Shown here one piece after another: positions 1-6,317 of a stretch of 8,333 nt of DNA (positions are counted from its first letter, which is position 1; each line of letters opens with the position of its first letter). The position numbers and the translations under genes are program-made. This stretch comes from Dehalococcoidia bacterium (GTDB lineage Bacteria > Chloroflexota > Dehalococcoidia > Lucifugimonadales > UBA3495), in NCBI GenBank assembly GCA_022823105.1, contig JAJDXU010000097.1, positions 1 to 8,333 on the forward strand, given 5' to 3'. A model generated the notes under the pieces. That model searched no databases. It saw nothing but the letters and a program-made list of their open reading frames with translations, and had not been told where the DNA came from.

Positions 1-437
1 GCGATGGCGGCGGCGTCTGCAACCGCGAATCCGGGCGCCAGGCCCGCTGCGTCAGCCGCGCCGATGATGTCGGTAATGACCCCGACGGACTGCTGCGTCG
101 CTATGTTGCCGCGAAACGCCTCCAGGTCATCCGCACCGGCAAACACCAGGAACCCTGTTTCCACGTATCCGCATTCGCCGCCGATGATGTCGTCGAAGTT
201 GCGAAAGACGTTCAGGCTTCGCCATGCCAACTCTGCGTTGACCGCCGTGGAGTAGTGCATCCTGATGCAGCCGCTGCTCCGGCCCGTGGAGCCGCTGCCC
301 AACGTATCCCGCTCCAACACCACGATCCGCCGCAACCCGTGTCTGTGTGCCGTCAACGCCAGGTTGCAGGCAATGCTGCAACCCATCACGCCCCCGCCGA
401 TGATCACTGCGTCCGCCGTTTCGTTGCTCGTAGTCAT
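1..437 (-). CDS. FAD-dependent oxidoreductase, DAO family (N-terminal part, cut by window edge)
   Basis: The first 145 residues of a flavoprotein are visible; the rest lies beyond position 1. Residues 11-24 form a beta-strand plus glycine-rich loop (VIIGGGVMG), the Rossmann dinucleotide fold that binds FAD. An acidic residue follows at the end of the second strand (E42 in VVLER), where the family contacts the FAD ribose. Residues 50-63 (STGRSSGCIRMHYS) match the S-T-x-x-S-x-G conserved region of the D-amino acid, sarcosine and dimethylglycine oxidase group. These enzymes oxidise C-N bonds of amino acids or N-methylated amines; the substrate cannot be read from this fragment. The ATG at 437 is preceded by an AGGGAAG-like ribosome site (445-451) with 7 nt spacing. 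The gene follows the HNH gene on the same strand after 112 nt. Family confident, substrate unknown. Confidence 0.88.
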   Translation of the reverse strand, partial: MTTSNETADAVIIGGGVMGCSIACNLALTAHRHGLRRIVVLERDTLGSGSTGRSSGCIRMHYSTAVNAELAWRSLNVFRNFDDIIGGECGYVETGFLVFAGADDLEAFRGNIATQQSVGVITDIIGAADAAGLAPGFAVADAAAI

Positions 438-549
438 ACGCTGACTTCCCTGACGCCCAGTCTATCCCGCCACGATTCCATCACGGCGCCAGCATCCCGG
501 ACGTTGTTACCTGTTTTTACGAGTGCGGCCGTATCTTGGATTACCTGAT

Positions 550-903
550 TTAAGCCCGTTCCCGCGCCCGCCGCACCCGGAACGCGGCTCCGCGCTGCTT
601 GCGCATCCAGCGCAGGAATGACGCCACGCGGGCGTTGGCCCGCAGCAGTTCCACGCTGTACAACTCCTCCGCCAACGTGGTTTCGGAGAACATGGCATGG
701 ACCTGGCGGTGGCAGGTGGAGCATAGCCGGGCCGTCGGACCGTGGTTGCCCCCTCGTGCCCGCGGCACCAGGTGATGCACCGTGAATCGCTCTACTTCCC
801 GTTCACATAACGCGCAGCGTCCGTCATCATCGTCCCGTCTCCTCACCAACGCCCCGTCCCGCGACGCTGCGAGGGGTGTATCTGCGGAGGCCGAAGCGAA
901 CAT
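550..903 (-). CDS. Small HNH endonuclease family protein
   Basis: This 117-aa protein has a compact HNH/beta-beta-alpha-metal module. A CxxC pair (C30, C33) is followed by the HH pair (H43, H44 in VHHLVPR), the central N53 after GG, a second CxxC (C61, C64 in LCSTCH) and the last histidine H69. The four cysteines probably bind a structural zinc and the histidines a catalytic metal. The C-terminal part (ELYSVELLRAN ... FLRWMRKQR) matches a family of short stand-alone bacterial HNH proteins ending in a LRWVRKQ-like helix. Their cellular role is not established; nicking or cutting of DNA is the family expectation. The frame stays open up to 999, but I chose the ATG at 903 because the longer form would overlap the upstream gene (stop 944) with a low-complexity Arg-rich leader. 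No strong Shine-Dalgarno precedes 903, so the start is less certain than the domain. Confidence 0.8.
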   Translation of the reverse strand: MFASASADTPLAASRDGALVRRRDDDDGRCALCEREVERFTVHHLVPRARGGNHGPTARLCSTCHRQVHAMFSETTLAEELYSVELLRANARVASFLRWMRKQRGAAFRVRRARERA

Positions 904-943
904 TGCCGACTTTACCCCGCGCGAACGGGTTCGGCCCCGTCGT

Positions 944-1432
944 CTAGCCACGTCCGCCCGCGCCTGAGGTGTCCAGGAAGCGCCAACCGGGCAGGTCAAC
1001 CTGCCATTGCGCGTCCTCGTACAGCATCGGGATCATCAGGCCCGACATCAGCGTGCTGTGCTGCACCACCGTTTCGTCGGTAACTCCGAAGGGCAGAAAC
1101 ACGAAAGCGTGCTCGTCGTCAACGTAACGCGTCGGCGCCGCCGCCAGGTCCGACAGGTCTTCCAGCGGCCAGAGCCTCAGCACCGTGGTCCGGAAATCGT
1201 CCAGCAGGGACGCCCGCATCGGATGCCTGGCGTCGTAGGCCGCGCGGTACGCGATCTGCATGTCGATGCTGAGACGGGTGGCCCACACTCCCATCCTCAT
1301 GCCCCGGGTTTCCTTGGACAACATCGACCAGGCCAGGTCCATGTCTCCGTCGCGTATGGACTCGGCGAACAGGCCGGCCCGTTGCCCCACTTCATCCGGT
1401 TCCTGGCTCCGGCGCTGTCCCGGCATTCGCAT
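944..1432 (-). CDS. Uncharacterised 162-aa protein
   Basis: I do not recognise this protein. It is 162 residues long, with no signal peptide, no membrane segment and no obvious metal or nucleotide motif. It begins with a polar, charged stretch (residues 1-20), then an amphipathic helix-like segment (LFAESIRDGDMDLAWSML), a Met-rich middle and a C-terminal half with beta-like hydrophobic strands ending in WQVDLPGWRFLD (143-154). An early helix built around 'amount of material processed', followed by late strands with a Trp, is reminiscent of NTF2-like or lipocalin-type small folds, but that is only an impression. The ATG at 1432 follows GGAGG (1444-1448) with 11 nt spacing. The gene has its own promoter candidate at 1488-1516, so it may be expressed apart from the upstream MOSC operon. 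The HNH gene starts 40 nt downstream. Confidence 0.7.
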   Translation of the reverse strand: MRMPGQRRSQEPDEVGQRAGLFAESIRDGDMDLAWSMLSKETRGMRMGVWATRLSIDMQIAYRAAYDARHPMRASLLDDFRTTVLRLWPLEDLSDLAAAPTRYVDDEHAFVFLPFGVTDETVVQHSTLMSGLMIPMLYEDAQWQVDLPGWRFLDTSGAGGRG

Positions 1433-1487
1433 GATCCGCCATCCCTCCGGGCCAACGTGCGCCCAGCGGCGTACCCGGAACGTTTAC

Positions 1488-1516
1488 ATTCTAGGGGTTA
1501 TCGGTCATACCGGCAA
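1488..1516 (-). promoter_or_regulatory. Sigma70-like promoter candidate for the 162-aa gene
   Basis: Reading the minus strand, TTGCCG (1516-1511) is followed by exactly 17 nt and then TAGAAT (1493-1488). This is a 4/6 match to the -35 consensus and 5/6 to the -10 consensus at ideal spacing. It sits across the stop codon of the MOSC gene (1505-1507), so transcription would start near 1481, about 50 nt before the ATG at 1432. Found by eye; no expression evidence. Confidence 0.5.
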
Positions 1517-2308
1517 ACCGACAAACCGCTCTGGCATCTCGTCCGTCCTCACGGTGACCGCGTCGCCCACCTGCACCACGCCCGGACTCTCCACGATTCC
1601 GTACACTCCAAAGTACCCCGCCAACACGTTGGGCCGGTAACCCAGGATCGACCGCACGACTTCCGCGTCCGTCTCCCCGGTAACCGGATCCTGATCCACG
1701 ATGGCGCACCTAGGGTCGGGCGCAAGCACTCTGACCACCGCGTCTCCGACGATCAGGGCGCGGTTCATCCACCCGTCCTCTTCGTGCGGTTCGCAGCCGT
1801 CCAGCAGCAGGGTCGGCCGGAACCGGTCCGTGGCGAGGCACTCGTCGTCCGACATCCCCATCTCCGTCGACAGCCGTTCCACGGATGCCCTCGACAGCAC
1901 CGACACCGGAAATTCGTCGAAAACCTGGCAGGGCAGGTCCGACATCATCAGCGCCGCCGGCTGGCCGCAGAACTCGCTGATCGCCTGCATCCAGTCGCCC
2001 TGCAACGCGCGTGCCCGCACGCGCCGGCCCCAGATTATCGTCCAAACCGGGCGGTCCAACTCCGGCTGGCCCTCCAGCACCCGCCCGTCTGGAAACTCGA
2101 TGCGCAGCCGCTCCGACTCCGGGTCCCACGTAGTCACCAACTGCGCCAATCTGCCCACCTGCCGGCGGGACAGCAGTCGTCCCTGTCCGTTCACCAGGTA
2201 AAAACGCCGGTCGTTGGTGATCCCGCCGAGTTCCAGGCTGGCCGATTCCAGCGGAACCAGCGCCATAGACTTCACCGGAGCAATGTTGATTTCAGCCACC
2301 GTGATCAT
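1505..2308 (-). CDS. MOSC domain-containing protein (MOSC_N + MOSC)
   Basis: A 267-aa protein of the MOSC (molybdenum cofactor sulfurase C-terminal) superfamily, as in YcbX-like and mARC-type proteins. The N-terminal beta-barrel begins with VAEINIAPVKSM (residues 4-15) and contains the typical GITNDRRFYLV (29-39). The MOSC part includes RFRPTLLLDG (162-171), a DGW (178-180) and the conserved cysteine C201 in DPRCAI, followed by DPVTG and the closing GYFGVYG...PGVVQVGD. MOSC proteins bind Mo cofactor or carry sulfur, and relatives reduce N-hydroxylated compounds. No ferredoxin or b5 domain is attached, so an electron partner would be separate. The frame is open to 2455, but the ATG at 2308 is preceded by GGAG (2317-2320) that overlaps the HpaB stop, and the MOSC_N fold starts right there. 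It lies 5 nt after the monooxygenase gene and is surely co-transcribed with it. Confidence 0.9.
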   Translation of the reverse strand: MITVAEINIAPVKSMALVPLESASLELGGITNDRRFYLVNGQGRLLSRRQVGRLAQLVTTWDPESERLRIEFPDGRVLEGQPELDRPVWTIIWGRRVRARALQGDWMQAISEFCGQPAALMMSDLPCQVFDEFPVSVLSRASVERLSTEMGMSDDECLATDRFRPTLLLDGCEPHEEDGWMNRALIVGDAVVRVLAPDPRCAIVDQDPVTGETDAEVVRSILGYRPNVLAGYFGVYGIVESPGVVQVGDAVTVRTDEMPERFVGLPV

Positions 2309-2313
2309 ATTGA

Positions 2314-3768
2314 TTACTCCAGCGACAGGAATTCTTCCACCATTTCCCGCTGCGCGCCGCGGTCGTAAATCTGGTACAGCAGCGCCGCGTTGCGCGCGCC
2401 GTCGCCGCCGAAGTATCGCTCGTACAGCGTCTGCCTGCTCCCAAACGCGCTGCATGACACATCCCAGGCCAGGCGGAACAGCCGGATCCGCTCCTCGGCC
2501 GTCGCGGTGTCCGTGTCCATGTACTGCCGGATATCATCGGCCAGAGGCCCGTTCAGGTCGGCCTCCGCCGGCAGCGCCATCAGGCTGCTCGACCCCAGGA
2601 AATGCAGTATCTCCGCCATCCGCGGGTACATCTCGATCATCTTTTTTCGCGCCACCAGCAGCGGCCGGTAGTCGGGGCAGAATATCCCCCACTCGTCGAT
2701 CGACGCCTGCGCCTCCGATGCCGCCAGCAGCGCCTTGGTGATCTCCAGGTTCTCGATGATCTCCGCGATCATGTGCTGCGTGGGCGGCAGGTCGCCCGAC
2801 CCCAGCGTATCCACCATCAGCGTCGCCAGGCCCAGCATGAACTCGCACTTCACCACGTTCTTCGTCACCACCTGGTGGCCGGTGTGCGCGTTGCGATTGG
2901 TGCGCTCGCCCCATTGGTTGCACAGGATGACGTCGTTGTACAGGAACACCCGCTCCCACGGCACCAGCACGTTGTCGAAGAACACGATGGCGTCCATTTC
3001 CTCGAAGCGGCTGCCCGCCGGATGGTCAAAATGCGACCTCCCCAGGTCAATCGAATCGCGGCACTGGAACTTCAGCCCCTCCGAGTTGCAGGGGATCGAA
3101 AACCCGAAGGCGTACTTGCCTTCCTCGCCGGCCGGCACGCGCCGCGTCCGCGCCGGATACACCGCTATTTCGTCCGACAACGGGCCCAGCGTGGCCAGGA
3201 CCCTTGCGCCCCGCACCACGATGCCCGCGTCCGTCTCCTTCACCACCGACAGCGCAACCTCGGTCCGGTCGTCAAACGGCGTCGCGCCCACTGACCGGCT
3301 GCGTTGCAGGTTCACCAGCGTGTGCGTCATCACGATGTCGTTTTCGCGGATGTACTCGTAGTAGTCCAGGATGTTCTGCTTGAACTCCGGCCTGTTCAGC
3401 CCCGAATAGTCCGCCGCCGCCGCCATCGACATCACCGCCACGTTCAGGAAATCCGGCGTCCGGCCCATCATCCCGCACGAAAACTTGGCCCAGTTCCGCA
3501 TCATGTTCCGCCGCCGCGCCAGGTCCTCCGCGTTGCGCGGCATGATGAACGAGAGCCCCACCGCGTCTCCGGTGCTGGGAGACTCATAGGTCATTTCGTC
3601 GCGCAACGCCGGGTCGTGCTGCATGTCCAGCAACCCGGCTACCGTTCGTATCCCTCCGGCGAACGCCGGATGCTGGGTCACGTCCTTCACTCGTTCGCCG
3701 CCGATGTACACGTCCGCCGCTCGGTCTCGCAGTCCGGCTATGTATTCGGCTCCCGTGCGGGCTGGCAT
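2314..3768 (-). CDS. HpaB-family flavin-dependent monooxygenase (4-hydroxyphenylacetate 3-hydroxylase type)
   Basis: A 484-aa protein, the usual length for the large, reduced-flavin-using component of two-component 4-hydroxyphenylacetate 3-monooxygenases. The start MPARTGAEYIAGLRD, the GRTPDF segment (102-107), THTLVNLQRSRS (148-159) and ARVLATLGPLSDE (188-200) are family hallmarks; the last lies near the flavin. The C-terminal half is helical, like the acyl-CoA dehydrogenase fold. R103 and H149 probably correspond to the active-site Arg and His known from HpaB structures, while F107 stands where a Tyr is found in classical HpaB. The protein lacks the full Cys/His set expected for the [4Fe-4S] cluster of 4-hydroxybutyryl-CoA dehydratase, a homologous family. 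No flavin reductase partner is in the window. The ATG at 3768 has an excellent GGAGG (3776-3780) at 7 nt. It is third in the decarboxylase-ACT-HpaB-MOSC operon. The substrate is unknown and need not be 4-hydroxyphenylacetate. Confidence 0.9.
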   Translation of the reverse strand: MPARTGAEYIAGLRDRAADVYIGGERVKDVTQHPAFAGGIRTVAGLLDMQHDPALRDEMTYESPSTGDAVGLSFIMPRNAEDLARRRNMMRNWAKFSCGMMGRTPDFLNVAVMSMAAAADYSGLNRPEFKQNILDYYEYIRENDIVMTHTLVNLQRSRSVGATPFDDRTEVALSVVKETDAGIVVRGARVLATLGPLSDEIAVYPARTRRVPAGEEGKYAFGFSIPCNSEGLKFQCRDSIDLGRSHFDHPAGSRFEEMDAIVFFDNVLVPWERVFLYNDVILCNQWGERTNRNAHTGHQVVTKNVVKCEFMLGLATLMVDTLGSGDLPPTQHMIAEIIENLEITKALLAASEAQASIDEWGIFCPDYRPLLVARKKMIEMYPRMAEILHFLGSSSLMALPAEADLNGPLADDIRQYMDTDTATAEERIRLFRLAWDVSCSAFGSRQTLYERYFGGDGARNAALLYQIYDRGAQREMVEEFLSLE

Positions 3769-3814
3769 GGTCCTTCCTCCGTTTGGGGCTCCCGGATGAT
3801 CGGGCAGATCGATT

Positions 3815-4225
3815 TCAGACGATCAACTCGCTGCCGATCGCCTGACGCGCTTCTTCACTGTTGTCTGTTGTCAGGGCGATCATGGCGTGCCCGTTTTGCC
3901 GCACCAGGATGTGCATGCTCTGGATGTTCACGCCGGCCTGCTTCAGGCGGTCCGCCACCGACGCCAGCGCACCGGGCTGGTCCGGCAGTCGTATCACCAG
4001 CGCGTCGTCCCCCACCGCTTTGAACCCCGCCTGGTTCAGTACATACAGGGCGTGGTCGTATTGATCCACCGTCAGAATGATCGCTCCGCGGCTTCCCATC
4101 GACTCGGTGTTCAGGCTTTCCACGTTGATGCCCGCCCCGGCCAGGGACCCGGTGATGTCGGCTATCACCCCCACCCTGTTGTCCGCCATGATCACGATGC
4201 GGTTCGCCAGGTTCGGTTGACTCAT
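3815..4225 (-). CDS. Tandem ACT domain protein (probable amino-acid sensor)
   Basis: A 136-aa protein that consists almost only of two ACT domains. The first (about residues 8-70) contains NRVGVIADITGSLAGAGINVESL and the second (about 76-132) DQPGALASVADRLKQAGVNIQSM; each shows the Gly at the strand-helix turn where ACT domains bind amino acids between subunits. There is no catalytic domain, so it probably acts as a stand-alone regulatory subunit or ligand sensor. Its place directly after the decarboxylase suggests that it senses that enzyme's amino acid, but this is inference. The frame is open to 4270, but the ATG at 4225 was chosen because GAGGAG (4235-4240) stands 9 nt before it, overlapping the TGA of the upstream gene, and ACT1 begins just after. 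The HpaB gene follows after 46 nt. Confidence 0.88.
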   Translation of the reverse strand: MSQPNLANRIVIMADNRVGVIADITGSLAGAGINVESLNTESMGSRGAIILTVDQYDHALYVLNQAGFKAVGDDALVIRLPDQPGALASVADRLKQAGVNIQSMHILVRQNGHAMIALTTDNSEEARQAIGSELIV

Positions 4226-4238
4226 TGCAGCGGACTCC

Positions 4239-5370
4239 TCATGCTGTGCAGTCATTGACCAGTTCGTCAATCATCTCACGCGTGACGTGCGGCATCGTGA
4301 TGATGTGCGTGATGTCTCCCTCCGGAGCCATCTGCCACTTCCGAAACACCTCCGGCGCGGGACGCGGAAACACCACCGTGACGGAATTCTTGTGCCGCCA
4401 CGCCGGGATGCCGCGTTCGTTGAACTGTCCCACCGCATACTCCGCCGTGTCCAGCGCCTTTTTCACCAGCCGGCGGAATCCGTCGTCGCCGCTGCGGGCG
4501 AACGCTTGCCACAGCAAAAGCGGGGTGAAGGCATTCCGCGACCCCGACAACGTGGTGTCCTGCACTCCCACGTACTCGATGGCCCGCCCCACCCGCTCGA
4601 CGTGCGGTTTTTTTGGTCAGTACCACTCCGCAGGGCAGCGGCGCGCCGATCATCTTGTGCCCGCTCACCGAAACGCTGTCGATGCCAGCGTCAAACCCGA
4701 AGGGCTGCGGGTCGTCCACGAACGGCAGGATCATCCCGCTCAGCGCCGCGTCGGCGTGAATGTACGAGTTGGTTACCGCCAGGTCCGTCAGGATATCCCG
4801 CAATCGCGGGATATTATCCACCGCCCCGCGCATCGTGGTCCCCACGTTCGCCATGATCACTGCCGGCACGTCTCGGTTGACCCTGATCATCTCGTGCAGG
4901 TCGTCGTAGTCGATCTCCCCGTCGTCCTGCCGCTTGATCATGATGTACCGAGCGTTGAGCACGCGCACATTCTTCAGCACGCTGTAGTGCGTTTCCTCCG
5001 AAAAGTAGAACATTGCGTTGGGAAACAGTTCCCGCGCCAGGTACGGCCCATACATGTTCCCCTCGGTGCCGCCCGACGTTACGTAGCCCCAGGCGTCCTC
5101 GGGACGTATGCGCATCAGGCCGGCGAAGTGGGCAATCACCTCCCGCTCGAAGGCATGCGTGTTGCTCCGGTAGTTGCTCTCATGAAACGGGTCGCCAACG
5201 TTGTTGATGGAATAGTCCAGGAACGACGACAGCCCCTTGTATTCGTAAGTCTGGTTGGTCGGGTAGCCAACCTGCATCTGCGACGCAGATTTCACCTCAT
5301 CCATGAGTTCATCTAGTCGGGCTTGAATCTCCGGCTCGGACAGAGCCGTCGGCCCCAGTGTTGCGGTCAT
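4239..5370 (-). CDS. hdc: PLP-dependent histidine decarboxylase, reading frame broken by a 1-nt insertion
   Basis: This is a group II PLP decarboxylase closely resembling the bacterial histidine decarboxylase of the Morganella type (about 378 aa), which converts histidine to histamine and CO2. Visible landmarks are YVTSGGTEGNMYG (96-108, phosphate-binding), the PLP-stacking histidine H128 in THYS, HADAALSGM (205-213) and the Schiff-base lysine K239 in SGHKMIG. The first frame runs from ATG 5370 to LTKK (residue 254), then is lost at an A7 run (4608-4614). Removing one A gives KKPHVERVGRAIEYVG and continues through SGSRNAFTPLLLW and WRHKNSVTVVFP to the TGA at 4239, for a predicted 376 aa. Read without correction, the product changes to unrelated residues and stops at 4276. 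Upstream of 5370 is a weak AGGGA site. It is first in the operon with the ACT, HpaB and MOSC genes. Plant serine decarboxylases are homologous, so the substrate is likely but not certain. Confidence 0.88.
4608..4614 (-). other. A7 homopolymer that carries the decarboxylase frameshift
   Basis: On the minus strand the codons ACC AAA AAA lead into a seventh A before CCGCAC. With six As the frame reads T-K-K-P-H-V-E-R, which fits the family; with seven it reads T-K-K-T-A-R-R and loses all similarity. The shift needed to restore the frame is +1 at the ribosome, or loss of one A during transcription. Confidence 0.85.
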
Positions 5371-5415
5371 ACTTCGATCCCTGGTTCGTTCGCGATCATC
5401 GTGTTCGCATGCGGA

Positions 5416-5444
5416 TTGCCGCCGTCGCAAGGGTATGCTATACC
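5416..5444 (+). promoter_or_regulatory. Extended -10 promoter candidate for the alpha/beta hydrolase
   Basis: TTGCCG (5416-5421) is followed by 17 nt and TATACC (5439-5444), with a TG one base upstream of the -10 (5436-5437), the extended -10 pattern. Transcription would begin near 5451, about 25 nt before the ATG at 5475. The -10 lies in the perfect palindrome GGTAT-GCT-ATACC (5432-5444), a possible operator. The same 104-nt gap must also carry the minus-strand promoter of the decarboxylase operon, which I could not place convincingly. Confidence 0.45.
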
Positions 5445-5474
5445 GGCCCAAACCGCAATCAGCGGAGGTCACTT

Positions 5475-6287
5475 ATGCCAACCATCCAACGCGACGACGC
5501 TCAACTCCACTACTACCTCGACGATTTCACCGACCCCTGGCGCGCGTCCCGCGACGCCATCGTGCTGCAGCACGGTTTCTCGCGCAACGGCAACTTCTGG
5601 TACAACTGGCCGCCCCTGCTCAGCCGCGAGTACCGCGTCATCCGTCCGGACATGCGCGGCATGGGCCTCTCCTCCATCGACCCCGACCGCTACGAGCCGA
5701 CCCTGGACACCCTCATGGGCGACCTGCTCGCCATCCTCGATGACGCCGGCGCCGAAAAGGTGGTGTACGTCGGCGAGTCATTCGGCGGCATCATGGGCAT
5801 GCAGTTCGCCCACGATCACCCCGACCGCTGCCGCGCCCTCGTGCTGTGCAACTCGCCCTGCCGCCTCACTCGCCGCGAAAACGCCACTCCCGGGGGAAGC
5901 TGGCTCGCCACCATGGAACAGGGAGGCATCGGGGCCTGGTCCGCCGCCACTATCAACTTCCGCCTCGACATGCGCCACGCCGCCGAGGGCCTCAAGGACT
6001 GGTACATCGAGGAGATGGACAAAACCCCGGCGGAAATCGGACAGGCGCTGCACAGCTACCTGGACAGCCTCGATTTCGGCCCCCACCTCAAGGACATCTC
6101 CGTGCCCACCCTCCTGCTCACCGGCGATGAGTCCCTGACCACCAGCATGGAGCAGCAGGAATTCATGGCCTCGGAGATTCCCAACAGCCGGCTCGCGACG
6201 TGGCCCGGCCTCGGCCACGGCGTCAACGTTATCTATCCCGAATGGTGCGTTGACCGGATGCGGGAATTTCTCGGGGAAATGACGTAG
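5475..6287 (+). CDS. Alpha/beta hydrolase fold protein
   Basis: A 270-aa cytoplasmic hydrolase with no signal peptide. The order of motifs is canonical: oxyanion-hole HGF (33-35), the RPDMRGMGLSS segment (57-67), the nucleophile elbow GESFGG with S102, a lid region around 130-200, the acid D218 in LLTGDES and the catalytic H248 in GLGHGV. This is a complete Ser-Asp-His triad, as in esterases, lactonases, C-C bond hydrolases and haloperoxidase-like members; the substrate cannot be told. The frame is open from 5358, but the ATG at 5475 has an almost ideal GGAGGT (5464-5469) 5 nt upstream and the fold begins immediately. It is the only plus-strand gene, divergent from the decarboxylase operon and convergent with the HEPN-TPR gene, whose stop is 30 nt away. 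Its link to the decarboxylase-HpaB pathway is possible through the shared intergenic region but not shown. Confidence 0.93.
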   Translation: MPTIQRDDAQLHYYLDDFTDPWRASRDAIVLQHGFSRNGNFWYNWPPLLSREYRVIRPDMRGMGLSSIDPDRYEPTLDTLMGDLLAILDDAGAEKVVYVGESFGGIMGMQFAHDHPDRCRALVLCNSPCRLTRRENATPGGSWLATMEQGGIGAWSAATINFRLDMRHAAEGLKDWYIEEMDKTPAEIGQALHSYLDSLDFGPHLKDISVPTLLLTGDESLTTSMEQQEFMASEIPNSRLATWPGLGHGVNVIYPEWCVDRMREFLGEMT

Positions 6288-6317
6288 CCGAATCGACTGG
6301 CCCGTCCCGCCAATCGC

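Noticed and set aside
1007..2368. A very long open frame on the plus strand, 453 codons
   Set aside because: It lies antisense to the MOSC and 162-aa genes. Its translation is rich in His, Arg and Pro with no family likeness, the usual artefact of GC-rich codon bias.
2314..3768. 4-hydroxybutyryl-CoA dehydratase as the identity of the HpaB-like protein
   Set aside because: Only one Cys (C98) lies near the place where that family has a Cys-x3-Cys pair, so the [4Fe-4S] ligand set is incomplete.
4600..4620. Programmed -1 frameshifting at the A7 run
   Set aside because: Restoring the frame requires +1 (or loss of one A), so a classical -1 slippery heptamer does not explain it, and I saw no clear stem-loop or pseudoknot after it.
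4225..5316. Long plus-strand open frame opposite the decarboxylase
   Set aside because: It is a shadow of a gene with clear PLP-enzyme motifs, and its product is low-complexity and unlike any protein.
5358..5474. An upstream in-frame start for the alpha/beta hydrolase at 5358
   Set aside because: It would run through the promoter candidate and overlap the decarboxylase start, whereas 5475 has an almost perfect ribosome site.
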